DNA from: a virus
Reading direction: 5' to 3' (one strand)
IMG/VR virus record: IMGVR_UViG_3300028831_000347
Coordinates: 1 to 44,302 of that record
DNA: 44,302 nt
Under the pieces are notes generated by a model. It was given only the letters and a program-made list of their open reading frames with translations, searched no databases and had not been told where the DNA came from. Of this stretch, positions 1 to 9,055 are shown one piece after another (positions within the stretch are counted from its first letter, which is position 1; every line of letters begins with the position of its first letter). The translations under genes were made by a program, and so were the position numbers.

Positions 1-141
1 CGAGCGCCGCCGCGCCGCCCGCGCGCGCCGCCGCCAGGCCCGCCCGTACGATGCCGGCACCCTCGGCCAGGGCTGCCCGACCTGCAGCTCTCCCGGCGCC
101 CGTAGCGAGGCCGCCAAGGCCGCCCGTGAGCGCCGCAACGC
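1..141. repeat. Left copy of 141-bp terminal direct repeat (circular join)
   Basis: These 141 bases are identical to 44162-44302. The repeat lies inside a coding region that reads through the join without a frame break, so it is best read as the overlap left when a circular genome is assembled. It could also be a genuine short terminal repeat of the T7 kind. However, its position in mid-gene and its length of 141, a common assembler k-mer size, favour the first reading. Confidence 0.95.
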
Positions 142-439
142 CAACGTCCGGGAGCACGCTCGCGGCGAAGCTGGTGACCGGCGAAAGCTCCTGGGAAACC
201 TCGGCGCGCGCCCGGATGTCTTCCGGCGCGCCGAACCCCTCGACGGCGCCGAACGTCGCGCCGCGGAGAACGCGTTCTCCCTGGGCCTGGGCCTGCTGGG
301 CAACGGAGCCGAACTCCTCCTGTCGGGCGGATTGGAGCAGCTCGTCACGCGTGGGGTCGCGATAGCCCTGCTCATAGAGCGCCGTCGGATCGTCGGTGGA
401 GAGAATCTCGCCCGTGGTCGGGTTCAGAACGAGTGCCAT
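1..439 (-). CDS. Very large ejection-type virion protein, N-terminal part (continues at the right edge)
   Basis: This is the 5' end of a gene that runs off the left edge and continues at 44161 down to 41424, giving about 1058 residues in all. The ATG at 439-437 overlaps the TAA of the upstream gene by one base, which fixes the start. The first 146 residues are charged, then become Ala/Gly-rich with small-residue helices able to insert in a membrane. Its place as the last of three long proteins after the nozzle-like gene suggests an internal core protein ejected with the DNA, like T7 gp15 or gp16. That is inferred from position and composition, not homology. See the entry at 41424-44302 for the rest. 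Confidence 0.75.
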   Translation of the reverse strand, partial: MALVLNPTTGEILSTDDPTALYEQGYRDPTRDELLQSARQEEFGSVAQQAQAQGERVLRGATFGAVEGFGAPEDIRARAEVSQELSPVTSFAASVLPDVGVAALTGGLGGLATGAGRAAGRAALAEGAGIVRAGLAAARAGGAAAL

Positions 440-2724
440 TAGAGCCGCCTCAGGATACCCTGCAGATAGCCGCCCTCGTTGCCCGTGAAGTAGCCGCCGT
501 CTTTGAGCGCAGCGACGTAGGCATCGGCATCGCCCATCTGCAGCGCTTCGAGCGCGCGGGGATACTTCCGCTCGAGCAACGAAAGCATGTCCATGGCCGC
601 ATCGTTCGCCGAGTCGAACGTCGCGAAGTTCTGCGGCACGCGCTTGGCGCTGGAACCAGCGCCTTCGGTGGTCATCAAATTGGTCATCCCTGCGCCGCCC
701 TTGCGATTGCGCTCGGTCGATTTCATGCCGAAGAAATTGTTGGTCGGCATGTTCTTTCCGTCATTCGTCTCGTGCCCGGCTTGGCCCATCAGGATCGCGA
801 TACCCTCGGGCGGGATGTTCTTTTCCTGGGCGATGGTCGTCAGGCTCTCGTTCAAAGCTCCCATGCGTTGCTCTGGCGTCATCTGCTGTAGCTCCATGGA
901 TTGTGGTTGCTGGGGTTGTCCCATCGTCTCGGCGGCGCGCCGCTTCTCTTCCAGCGTCGCGGGACGGATGGCGGCCGGTGTGGTCGTCTGCTCGCGGCCA
1001 CCCGCCGCGCGATATTGCCGCTCGTATTCCGCAACGACCTGCGGCGTGTACTGGGCAGCATCGTTGGCGCGCTGCTGGTCTTCGCCGTTCCTGAGCCGCT
1101 CGAGCGTCTGGACGAGCCCCTGCTCGGTGTCGAGCGTGGCGGCGATGTCGCCGACCTTGCGATCGACATCGCTGATGATGCCCGTCGGCTGCATCTGCCG
1201 CACCATCGCATAGGCAATGGCCTGTTTAGCGCCGCGGATTTGGTAGGCGTCCTGTTGCCCGAGCGTCGAATAGACGGAGGTCGGGATCCATTGCTCGAGC
1301 TCGCCCGTGCCCGGGATGCCTTTTTTGATGACCTCCTGGGCATTCGCGTAATGCCCGGGCTGGCCGTTCTTGCCTGGGCTCCAAACGAGACCCGTCGCCT
1401 GTTCCATGCGCTGCACGACACCGGTAGCGGCATCGCGTTCGCGCCGGAGCTCGCCGTACTTCTGCAGCGCTTCCGGGCTCGGAGGCTTCGCCGGCGGCGG
1501 CACCTTCTCGATGGTCTTGCCCAGGCTGTCTTGTTCCCATTTCTGGGTGTACTCGAGCTGCTTCTGCCGCAGACCTTGGATGATGGCCGGGCTCTGCGCT
1601 TCGTAGACGTCGTTTTTGGTCTTTTGCACGAGCAGCTCCGCCCGATCGGCGGCGAGCTTGTAGAGCTCAGCTTTGCCCATCTTGATCGCTTGCTGCGCGC
1701 TGCCGACCTGTTCGGTGAGTAGCCCGAGCTTCGTGTCGCGCTGATTGACCTGATTGCGCACGCTGCGATCGATGGTGCTCTCGATCATGCGCAGACCCGC
1801 GTCCGATCCCGTGCTCCCGAGCAGCGCTGCGCCGAGCACCGACATGAGACCGCCGACGAGGCCGACGGCACCCGAAAGGCTCTTGTCGATCTCCATGCTA
1901 GCGAGCTGCTGGCGCTCCTTGTCGAGACGCTCGACCTTGGCTTGCTGCTCCTGAATGTCCTGCTGCTGCTTGATTCGGTCCGCCTCGTTCTTGGCCATCG
2001 CTTTGAGCGTGGCGTCATTCATTATGCGTGCCTGATCGGCGCGCGACTGCTGCTCGGCGGCGAGCGATTGCTGCTGCATCGCCGCCATCTCGGCGCCCTG
2101 GCGCTGCATTACATCTGGCGGGAGCGCGCCTTCGCGCTGAGCCACCTGCAACCCGGGAGCCTGCGCCGGCTTCAGCGGGTTTTCCGGATCCATCAGATCG
2201 ACTTGGTACATGCGCCCGTCGGCACCCTGCAGCGGCGGCGGCGGTTGCGAGACCGATGCGGACGGCGGCGCTGCGGATTCTGGAGTCGGCGGCGGTGTTG
2301 CAGGCGGCGACATGCCGCCACCCAGCGCCGAGCCGACTCGGCTTGCGGCGTTGCCCAGCATATCGCCGAGCCCGTTGCCCTGCTGTCCCGTTGGGATTCC
2401 GCCGGTGAGCGTATTACCGAGCGAGTTGAGAGCTCCGGTCAAACCCGTTGCCGGCTTCAGCGGGTTTTCCGGATCCATCAGATCGACCTGGTATTGCTGG
2501 CCATCGGCCCCTTGTAGCGGAGGGGCCGCCGGCGGCGCGGGCGGCCCCATGTCGATCGATCCCTTCGGGTTCACCCCGGGGGGAGGCCGCGGCAATCCTG
2601 CCGCCATTTCGGGATCGCCCGAGAGGTAATTCGTTACGCCATTGCTGTAGACGAGATCGCCGTAGCCGAGCAGATCGGCATCGGGGATCTGCGGGTCGGG
2701 ATTGAAGTAGAGGAGATCGGGCAT
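439..2724 (-). CDS. Virion-associated peptidoglycan hydrolase with C-terminal GH73-like domain
   Basis: 761 residues. The first ~230 are Pro/Gly-rich and carry a duplicated 24-residue block. The middle (about 230-450) is Gln/Lys/Glu-rich and predicted helical. From about residue 615 the protein resembles the FlgJ-type glucosaminidase family GH73: a helix ending QAGHET, with Glu652 as likely catalytic acid, then a TNNFFGMK segment like the family's NLFGIK, and a final GGYFTGNEGGYLQ stretch matching the family's GYATDPxY end. The family cleaves the glycan strand of peptidoglycan. Placed among ejection-type proteins, it probably opens the wall during DNA entry. The start is preceded by GAGGA about 8 bases upstream. 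It is the only clear muralytic gene in the window, so it might also serve lysis. Confidence 0.75.
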   Translation of the reverse strand: MPDLLYFNPDPQIPDADLLGYGDLVYSNGVTNYLSGDPEMAAGLPRPPPGVNPKGSIDMGPPAPPAAPPLQGADGQQYQVDLMDPENPLKPATGLTGALNSLGNTLTGGIPTGQQGNGLGDMLGNAASRVGSALGGGMSPPATPPPTPESAAPPSASVSQPPPPLQGADGRMYQVDLMDPENPLKPAQAPGLQVAQREGALPPDVMQRQGAEMAAMQQQSLAAEQQSRADQARIMNDATLKAMAKNEADRIKQQQDIQEQQAKVERLDKERQQLASMEIDKSLSGAVGLVGGLMSVLGAALLGSTGSDAGLRMIESTIDRSVRNQVNQRDTKLGLLTEQVGSAQQAIKMGKAELYKLAADRAELLVQKTKNDVYEAQSPAIIQGLRQKQLEYTQKWEQDSLGKTIEKVPPPAKPPSPEALQKYGELRRERDAATGVVQRMEQATGLVWSPGKNGQPGHYANAQEVIKKGIPGTGELEQWIPTSVYSTLGQQDAYQIRGAKQAIAYAMVRQMQPTGIISDVDRKVGDIAATLDTEQGLVQTLERLRNGEDQQRANDAAQYTPQVVAEYERQYRAAGGREQTTTPAAIRPATLEEKRRAAETMGQPQQPQSMELQQMTPEQRMGALNESLTTIAQEKNIPPEGIAILMGQAGHETNDGKNMPTNNFFGMKSTERNRKGGAGMTNLMTTEGAGSSAKRVPQNFATFDSANDAAMDMLSLLERKYPRALEALQMGDADAYVAALKDGGYFTGNEGGYLQGILRRL
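2165..2520. repeat. Duplicated 71-bp coding segment inside the GH73-like gene
   Basis: Bases 2165-2235 and 2450-2520 are near-identical copies in the same frame, 285 bases (95 codons) apart. Each encodes a block starting PLQGADG and ending DPENPLKP. The differences are mostly clustered in the middle of the block. It is an internal protein repeat, possibly a docking motif for another core protein. Confidence 0.85.
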
Positions 2725-2730
2725 GGGTCC

Positions 2731-5202
2731 TCAAAGCTGCGCGCCGGCGAGCAGCAAATTGGCATAGAACTGGCGCTGCTGAGCCTGCTGCTGAGCAGAG
2801 AGCTGAGCATTGAATTGGTTGTTTTGGTTCGTCATCTGCTGCTGTTGCATCGCCTGCGAGCTCAGGCCCAGCTGAGTGTTCGCGTTCAGCGCGTTGTAGT
2901 TGTATTCTAGCTGCTGTTGCTGGCTCAGTTGCGAAAACACGGCTTGCTGATATTGCAGGTTCAGTGCTTGCTGAGCCTGATCGGCGGAGACTCCGAATTG
3001 CGCCGCTTGCTGCTGCATGTTCTGACTCGCGAGCGTCGCCTGCTGGCCGAGCCCGGCGAAGTAGCGAACCTGCGTATCGTTCAGGTTCATCTGCTGCAGA
3101 TTGGCGTCGAGATTCGCGCGCAAAACCGTGATGTCCTGGTTGCGAATATCGGACGCGATCGAGGCTTGCAACCCCATCGCCTGTAGCTGCTGGGCGCTTC
3201 CCTGTAGCTCGGCCTGCGTCGCCGCGATCTGGCCCTGCTGGTTGATGGCGCTGCCCTGCAATCGGATGTTCGCCGCGCTCTGCTGAGCAGAGAGCAGCTG
3301 CGCATCCATGGCGCTCTGGACTTGAGCGGCATTCGAGATGGCCCCGAGCCGCGCCTGGTCGGCGCCCAGATTGAGCTGGCCCGCGCTCTGGCGCGCCGAG
3401 AGCTGCTGTGAGTCTTGGGTCGCTTTCAGCTGCCCGTAAGCCTGCAGCGCCGAGAGCTTTTGCTGGTCCGCCTGCGACATGAGCGCGCCGGCATTGCTCA
3501 GCGCCGTGAGCCGTTGCGCTTCGGCGGTGGAGATGAGCGAGCCCGCTTGCGCCAGCGCCTGAAGCTGTCGCTGCTTGTACGCCTCGGTTTCCTGGGCGGC
3601 GAGCACGGCCCCCTGCCCGCGCGTCTCCGCCGAGACGAGCCCGCCCTCGGTGATGGCCTGTCGCTGAGCCTGCACGGCGCTCGCCGGCGTGCCGCGGCCG
3701 CTTCGGGAGATCGCGAGCAGCATGCGCTTGTCGGCATCGCTCTGGGCCCTCAGCATCGCCTGGGCAGCGCTCGGGCCCTGTGCCTCGTCGGCGTATGCGT
3801 TGAGACGGTTGATGCCGCTGCGGTCTGCCTGGAAGGTGCGGAGCGATTCCGCATCCTGCTGCACCTGGTCGGGGCTGAAAGCGCGCACCGCATTGGCCCC
3901 TTCGGCGGTATTCTGAGCGTAGAAGTTCTCCAGCTGATTCGCGCTGTTATAAGTCGCGTCCGGATTGTACCCATAGAGCGCGCTCACGCCTTGCTGCGAA
4001 TTGGTCGGGTTGAACGATTCGAGTCGTCCCGCGCCGGAGACGTCCGCCGTCGCCGCGCGAATGCCCGCGACTCCACTCGTGTTCGGCTGGAAGCTGCCCG
4101 CCGCGTTGTAAACGGCCTGCTGCTGCGCCGAGCTCGGAGCCTGGATTTGCGGCGCAGCGCGGTTCGCCGCCGCGGCGCTCTGCTGGTTGTAGCCCTGGAC
4201 CGCCGAAGCATTCTGGGCCGCAAATTGATTCGCCTGTTGCGCCACCTGCTGGATGCCCTGCGATGTCGAGGTTCCGCCCGCCATGGGCGCCAATCGCTGC
4301 GCGGCCGCGCTCTGACCTGCGGTGGGGCCCGTCGCGCGCGGCGTCGTGCCATTGGTGATCTGCGTGAATTGGTTGGCCCGAGCAATCGCCTGCTGGGCCG
4401 CGGGAGAGATCGACGACAGCGCCTGCTCGGGCGATTTGCCCGTCGATTGCCCGGGCGCCGTCACGGTTGGTTGCAGGTAGCCGCCGGCAGGCGCGTAATT
4501 GCCCGTGGCTGCGGTATTGCCCGCAAATGCCGTCTGCCCTGCCGTCGCCGGCGCTGCGCCGCTCCCGCCACCTGGGCTGCCTCCGAGCATGTTGGCCGCG
4601 GTTCCCACGGCGCCGGCGCCCATGATGCCGTATTTGAGAGCATCCTTCGCCAGAGAGCCGCCGGCTGCGGCTGCCGGGGCAGCCGCACCCGCACCCGCAG
4701 CGCCCGCATAGTAGACGGGTGGCGTTGCCGCTGCCGCTGCCGCAGTCGTCGGGAACGGAGAGGCCACGGACCCGACTGCGCCGAGCGTCGGCGCGCCCGC
4801 CGGCGAAGCCCCGACAGCTCCCGCCGCAGCCGGGATCAGTGCGCCCGCCGCGCCGACGGCATAGGGGGCCGCCAGGATCGCCGTGGTGACCGGATCGCTG
4901 CCCCAAATCTTGCCGATGTCCCCGAGCACGTCGTTGGGCGCATTCGCATGCTTGATGCCCGCGGCATTGGCCTTCTTGGCGGCGGCTACCTGCGCCGGCG
5001 AGCCGCCATATCCGAGCGTCGGATCGCCCTGGCGCTGCGAGGAATTGGCGACGGCTTGGCGCTGTTTCGCGAGCAGGATCGCGAGTTGGTTGTTCGAGAT
5101 GCCGCCCGGGTTCGCCGGGTTCGGGAGGTTGTTCGGATCGTTCTGCTGTTGCGTCCCATAGACGCCTTGGTTCAAGAAGTCCGCTTGGTTCGCTTGTGCC
5201 AT
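2731..5202 (-). CDS. Ala/Gln-rich ejection-type virion protein (gp14-like by position)
   Basis: 823 residues from an ATG at 5202 that overlaps the upstream TGA by one base (TGATG). An alternative start 63 bases upstream would overlap the previous gene more. Residues ~100-210 are Ala/Gly/Pro-rich and hydrophobic, and could form membrane-inserting helices. The remainder is extremely rich in Gln and Ala with heptad-like helices (repeated SAxQSA and QQQ runs). This composition and position, directly after the nozzle-like gene, are typical of the small internal core protein of podoviruses, which helps build the trans-envelope channel. No enzymatic motif is visible. Function is inferred from architecture and neighbours only. 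Confidence 0.6.
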   Translation of the reverse strand: MAQANQADFLNQGVYGTQQQNDPNNLPNPANPGGISNNQLAILLAKQRQAVANSSQRQGDPTLGYGGSPAQVAAAKKANAAGIKHANAPNDVLGDIGKIWGSDPVTTAILAAPYAVGAAGALIPAAAGAVGASPAGAPTLGAVGSVASPFPTTAAAAAATPPVYYAGAAGAGAAAPAAAAGGSLAKDALKYGIMGAGAVGTAANMLGGSPGGGSGAAPATAGQTAFAGNTAATGNYAPAGGYLQPTVTAPGQSTGKSPEQALSSISPAAQQAIARANQFTQITNGTTPRATGPTAGQSAAAQRLAPMAGGTSTSQGIQQVAQQANQFAAQNASAVQGYNQQSAAAANRAAPQIQAPSSAQQQAVYNAAGSFQPNTSGVAGIRAATADVSGAGRLESFNPTNSQQGVSALYGYNPDATYNSANQLENFYAQNTAEGANAVRAFSPDQVQQDAESLRTFQADRSGINRLNAYADEAQGPSAAQAMLRAQSDADKRMLLAISRSGRGTPASAVQAQRQAITEGGLVSAETRGQGAVLAAQETEAYKQRQLQALAQAGSLISTAEAQRLTALSNAGALMSQADQQKLSALQAYGQLKATQDSQQLSARQSAGQLNLGADQARLGAISNAAQVQSAMDAQLLSAQQSAANIRLQGSAINQQGQIAATQAELQGSAQQLQAMGLQASIASDIRNQDITVLRANLDANLQQMNLNDTQVRYFAGLGQQATLASQNMQQQAAQFGVSADQAQQALNLQYQQAVFSQLSQQQQLEYNYNALNANTQLGLSSQAMQQQQMTNQNNQFNAQLSAQQQAQQRQFYANLLLAGAQL

Positions 5203-8200
5203 CAGGTCATCGCTTCCGGTTCGACTTGGTTGGGTACGTTGCTGGGCTCGCTCTCGATCGCCCAATAGGTGAGGTCGAGCCCTGAGCCGGCGCGACCCTG
5301 GAAATCAGAGAATTCGAAATCGACTTGGACGCTCTCGCATTTGACCTGGTCGAATTCGAAGCGGAAACGGAACTGCGAGCCCATGTCTTTGCCAACGACG
5401 TCGACCCATTCATGGGCCACCGTCGTGTTGGGATCCTCATCCCATGTCACGACGGCTCGCACCCGGAAATCGCTGCGCACGGTGCCATAGAGCCAAGGCG
5501 CCAGAAAGCGCCCGAACATGCCCGGCTTGAAGGGATGCACCGGCGTGCCGCGCCAAGCATAGGAAACGAATGTGAGCGGCGCATCTTCGGTGCGCTGACG
5601 CAAAACCTCGTTGTTCGAAGTCAGGAGATAGAAGCGCCCATTGGCTCGAGCTGCGGCGCGAATGGTGAAGGCATACGGGCCTTCGGTGAACCATTCGGCG
5701 AATCGCACGTTGAACAGCAGGACGATGCTCTCTGTGCCAGCCTCATTGTTGCACGTGAAACGGACGGTTTGATCCTCGTTCATGTACACGGCGCCCGAGA
5801 TAACCGGATAGGCCAACAGCTTGTCTTCGACGGGGAACCCGATCGGGACGGGCGTCACTCCGCCGCGCGGCAGAAGGTAGAGCTGATTCTTCAGGCCCTG
5901 GAAGATGATGCCCGCCGATATTTCGACGATGCTGCGCCATCCGAGCACGCCGCCATAGAGACCGACATCGCTCGGCAGCCGACGTGGCGCCCCGATCTCG
6001 CCGAGCCCATTGTCGTCGAGTCCGGGGCCATCGCACTCGAACAGCTCCTCGGCGGTGAAGATGATGCGCCGCTCATCGAGCCGCGCCACGGCCAGCACGC
6101 GGTTGCGCACATCGCGATAGAAACCGAGTGTGTCGCTCCATTGAACCTGCTCACCGGGGAATAATGGGCGGCTCTCTTGGATGCGAGAATCCTCGGGCAG
6201 TCCTCCGCTCAGGATCCGGTCAGCGCTGGCGGCGAGCGTGATGGATGGATCTGGACAGACGAATTCCAGCGGTCCCGAGAGAGCGCCGCGGGCTCCCTGC
6301 GTGTACAGGATCGCGTTGTCGCTCAGGTTGGTGTCGCTCTGGGTGCTGGTCAGAATCTCGCGCGAGCGCCGCGCGCCACGCGGATCCAAGGTGCTGATGT
6401 CGAAATGGAACGTACCGTTGCCGTCATTGGTGTCGAGCGTGCGATAGACGGTCGTGATCGGTGCGGTCTTGGATTCGTCGGGCGTGAAGTTGTCCGCATC
6501 CTGCGCGTCCTGCATGGTCAAAGATTTCTGGACCGTCACATCGATCGCGGTGCCCGCCAGCGTCACTTCCACGAGATTGCTCGGCGCGCTCTGGCTGCGG
6601 CGCTGCTTCGAATCGCGCGTCTCGCTCACCGCGATGAACTGGTAAATGCCTCCGTTGGTGACCGAGCCGCCCGAAGCGGAAGAGACCACGTCGCTGATAA
6701 AGGGGCGTGTGAGAAAGCCGCCGGCCTCCGTGGCCGTGCGCCCGTCGAAGTCCTGCACGATTGCGCCAGCAATGTAGAGCACATCACCGAGCTGAACCGT
6801 CTGTCGGCGATCGGTGCCGCATACGCGAAGCTCGACGACCTTGGGCGAAGCGGATCGGTCTTCATCCTCGACGCTCACCGCCCAATACATCAGGTCGGTG
6901 CTCGAATCGTACGCAATGGCCGGGAGATGCGGGCGCGATAGCTCATGCCCGAGAAACCGATCGACGACGCAAACCGGGCGGTAGACGTCCTGGTTGAGCG
7001 TATCGGTGAGCCTCAGCAGGGCATGCGTCGTGAATCCGACATCCTCGATCGTATTGATCGCAAAGAACAGGCGCCCCTTCACCAGGATGCTCTTCGTATT
7101 GCAATCGCTGAACTCGCGATTGAGCATCTGCATTGCATTGCCCAGCGCATGGGTCGTGAAATTGACCGCGCGCCCTAGAATCTGCTGGGCGGTTCCCGAG
7201 ATTGCCGTCAGCGTGATGATGATGTTGCTGCTCGACGCCGGGTCCAGCGTCAGCCCGGGCTGTGACAGCCCATTGAACGGCGTGAGTAAATTGGTCGAGC
7301 TGACTGCGGGAGTCGTCGCCGGCGGCAAATAGGTGTATAGGTCGATGTCCAACGACGTATCGCGCACGATGCAGACATGAAGCCGCTGCGTTCCACCGGT
7401 ATCATGGTGGAACACGGTGATCATGTCGCCGAGCACGGCGGGGCCCGCGGCGCTGTATGTGACCGCTCCCGAAGAATCGCAGCCACGAAGCACGGTCGTC
7501 GTGTTCGAGCGCGCGACACCGATCCAGAATGTATTGGCGCCCGAGCTGGCGGCCACGCTGGCGGACAGATCATACGCATCGATGGACGCGCCAGCGGGGA
7601 CCGGATCGGTCAGCGTATTGAGCGCCGAGTCGGTCGCCGGCGTATAGCTGTAGAGGTTGACCGACCCGTCCGCGGTATCGACGGCGGTGATGAAGAACGT
7701 GCCATTGACGAACACGACGCGCGGGCGCTCGACGCCGAAGATGCCAGAGACGAGCAATGTCGCGTCGTCCTCGGCGTTGACGACCATCACGCCAACGCTG
7801 CGCGCCGAGCCCGTGTCGGGCCGCAGGATCACCTCATAGACGAGGCAGACGCGGCCTCCGCCCGCCGCCACGTCGATGCGGTCGACGGAGGTGGGTTTGC
7901 GCCCCACGCGTCCAATGAATCGCGCCCGGGTTCCGGCGCCGAGCTCGCCCGTGGGCACACGTTGCCAAGCGTGCGTAGGCTCCTCGACGAGATCGAAAAT
8001 GTCCGCCGTTGCGTCCACGGCGTAATTGACGTTGGTGCTCACCTGGCAACGGCCGAATCCCAGCAGTCGCGTGCCAAAAGCCGCGAGATCGTACAGGCGG
8101 ATATTCGAAACGCCGCTCTGCCCCGTCATGGCCAGCGTTTCGTAGTCGTGCCGCGGCCGCAGGCGCCCGGTCTTGGTCCGAATCAGGTTCTCGACCTCGC

Positions 8201-8279
8201 GCGGCGTGCCGGGTTCATTCAGCCGATCGTCGTTTTCCTGGTGAAGACCGCGGTTGAACGCGAAGACCTGTAATGCCAC
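5202..8279 (-). CDS. Large tail nozzle/hub-like structural protein
   Basis: 1025 residues. The GTG start at 8279 has an AAGG ribosome site about 9 bases upstream. The N-terminus contains a phrase (ENLIRTKTGRLRPRHDYETL) of the type seen in podoviral nozzle or stabilisation proteins such as P22 gp10 and T7 gp12, where a viral protein lists 'N..... G.L..R.G'. The rest is beta-rich with repeated short strands, consistent with a propeller. The C-terminal third keeps phrases such as GIIFQGLKNQLYLL typical of that group. It probably forms the distal short tail. Assignment rests on these phrases, size and order (before the ejection-type proteins). A receptor-binding role cannot be excluded. Confidence 0.6.
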   Translation of the reverse strand: MALQVFAFNRGLHQENDDRLNEPGTPREVENLIRTKTGRLRPRHDYETLAMTGQSGVSNIRLYDLAAFGTRLLGFGRCQVSTNVNYAVDATADIFDLVEEPTHAWQRVPTGELGAGTRARFIGRVGRKPTSVDRIDVAAGGGRVCLVYEVILRPDTGSARSVGVMVVNAEDDATLLVSGIFGVERPRVVFVNGTFFITAVDTADGSVNLYSYTPATDSALNTLTDPVPAGASIDAYDLSASVAASSGANTFWIGVARSNTTTVLRGCDSSGAVTYSAAGPAVLGDMITVFHHDTGGTQRLHVCIVRDTSLDIDLYTYLPPATTPAVSSTNLLTPFNGLSQPGLTLDPASSSNIIITLTAISGTAQQILGRAVNFTTHALGNAMQMLNREFSDCNTKSILVKGRLFFAINTIEDVGFTTHALLRLTDTLNQDVYRPVCVVDRFLGHELSRPHLPAIAYDSSTDLMYWAVSVEDEDRSASPKVVELRVCGTDRRQTVQLGDVLYIAGAIVQDFDGRTATEAGGFLTRPFISDVVSSASGGSVTNGGIYQFIAVSETRDSKQRRSQSAPSNLVEVTLAGTAIDVTVQKSLTMQDAQDADNFTPDESKTAPITTVYRTLDTNDGNGTFHFDISTLDPRGARRSREILTSTQSDTNLSDNAILYTQGARGALSGPLEFVCPDPSITLAASADRILSGGLPEDSRIQESRPLFPGEQVQWSDTLGFYRDVRNRVLAVARLDERRIIFTAEELFECDGPGLDDNGLGEIGAPRRLPSDVGLYGGVLGWRSIVEISAGIIFQGLKNQLYLLPRGGVTPVPIGFPVEDKLLAYPVISGAVYMNEDQTVRFTCNNEAGTESIVLLFNVRFAEWFTEGPYAFTIRAAARANGRFYLLTSNNEVLRQRTEDAPLTFVSYAWRGTPVHPFKPGMFGRFLAPWLYGTVRSDFRVRAVVTWDEDPNTTVAHEWVDVVGKDMGSQFRFRFEFDQVKCESVQVDFEFSDFQGRAGSGLDLTYWAIESEPSNVPNQVEPEAMT

Positions 8280-8372
8280 GGCTGGACCTTAACCTAACCG
8301 CAGGCCGAATGCCACGATCCGGGTATCTTCTGACCCGGACCAGCCAGCGGAGGATGTCCGCCAGCAGCCAGA

Positions 8373-8720
8373 TCACCCCCCAAATACCTGCATCAGGCTG
8401 TCAAACGGACCCGCGAGCTCGGGCCGCCAGAGCTTCACGACGGCCTGCACGAGACCCAGGCCAGCCAGGATCGCCGCGCCATAGCGGCCGCCCGCCGCTG
8501 CGCCGCGTCCGACCTTCCGGAGCGCGCTCGAAGGCGAGGCCTCGGGCGCTAGCCGCTCGAGAGCGCTGTCGAGCTTCTTGCCGAACTCCTCGAGCTGCTT
8601 GTCGATGTACCGGCGGTGGAGCACGAACTCTTGCCGGATGCTCGGACCAATGGGGATTGGCGCCTCCACGACGGCGCTCTCGGGCGGTGGGAAAAGCTTG
8701 TCGGTGGTATCGTCGCGCAT
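8373..8720 (-). CDS. Small protein with one C-terminal hydrophobic helix
   Basis: 115 residues. The N-terminal two thirds are polar with a helical, Glu/Lys/Arg-rich stretch around residues 35-60. Residues ~75-95 (Ala/Gly/Leu/Val) could span a membrane once. The length and single helix would suit a holin-like or other membrane protein made with the tail genes, but there is no diagnostic motif. It is separated by 26 bp from the gene upstream and by 93 bp from the nozzle-like gene downstream. Confidence 0.6.
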   Translation of the reverse strand: MRDDTTDKLFPPPESAVVEAPIPIGPSIRQEFVLHRRYIDKQLEEFGKKLDSALERLAPEASPSSALRKVGRGAAAGGRYGAAILAGLGLVQAVVKLWRPELAGPFDSLMQVFGG

Positions 8721-8746
8721 GCCTCAGTGTTGCACGACGGGACGTC

Positions 8747-9055
8747 TCAGGCGAAGGGTGAGGGGATCACCCTAAAGTGACCAGTCGCGACGGCGGCGAC
8801 GGTCCCGGTTCCGATGGCTTGGTAGACCCAATTGCCGGCGGCATTGGGAGTGAAATCCAGATGATAGTTCCCGGTCGAATCCTTCACGGTCGAGCCCACG
8901 CCGAACACGTCGCTGGTGGCGGTCGGATCTGGCGGCGGGTTGACGATCACGGGGGCGTACTTGAACGTGACGGTCGTCGGATCGGCAGCGGCACCCGCCG
9001 CATTCAGGAATGACGCGGTGAGGCGGATGGCTTGCCCGAGTGGAATTTCTATCAT
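8747..9055 (-). CDS. Small Ig-like virion or appendage protein
   Basis: 102 residues, probably all beta. The pattern is a 'DPTTVTF' strand near residue 26, a 'STGNYHLDFTP' strand near residue 60 and a 'GNWVYQAIGTG' strand near residue 74. This is the small Ig-like fold often found near phage tail and fibre genes. The ATG overlaps the preceding stop by ATGA, so it is translationally coupled to the repeat-containing gene upstream. Probably a decoration or appendage protein. Confidence 0.65.
   Translation of the reverse strand: MIEIPLGQAIRLTASFLNAAGAAADPTTVTFKYAPVIVNPPPDPTATSDVFGVGSTVKDSTGNYHLDFTPNAAGNWVYQAIGTGTVAAVATGHFRVIPSPFA

Noticed and set aside
1-141. Genuine short terminal repeats of T7 type
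   Set aside because: They lie in the middle of a gene and equal a common assembler overlap length. Circular assembly is simpler.
901-1722. 273-residue plus-strand frame
   Set aside because: Antisense to the GH73-like gene. No motif or ribosome site.
3415-5268. 617-residue plus-strand frame
   Set aside because: Antisense shadow of the Ala/Gln-rich gene. Its composition is Arg/Gly-rich with no motif and it has no coupled neighbours.
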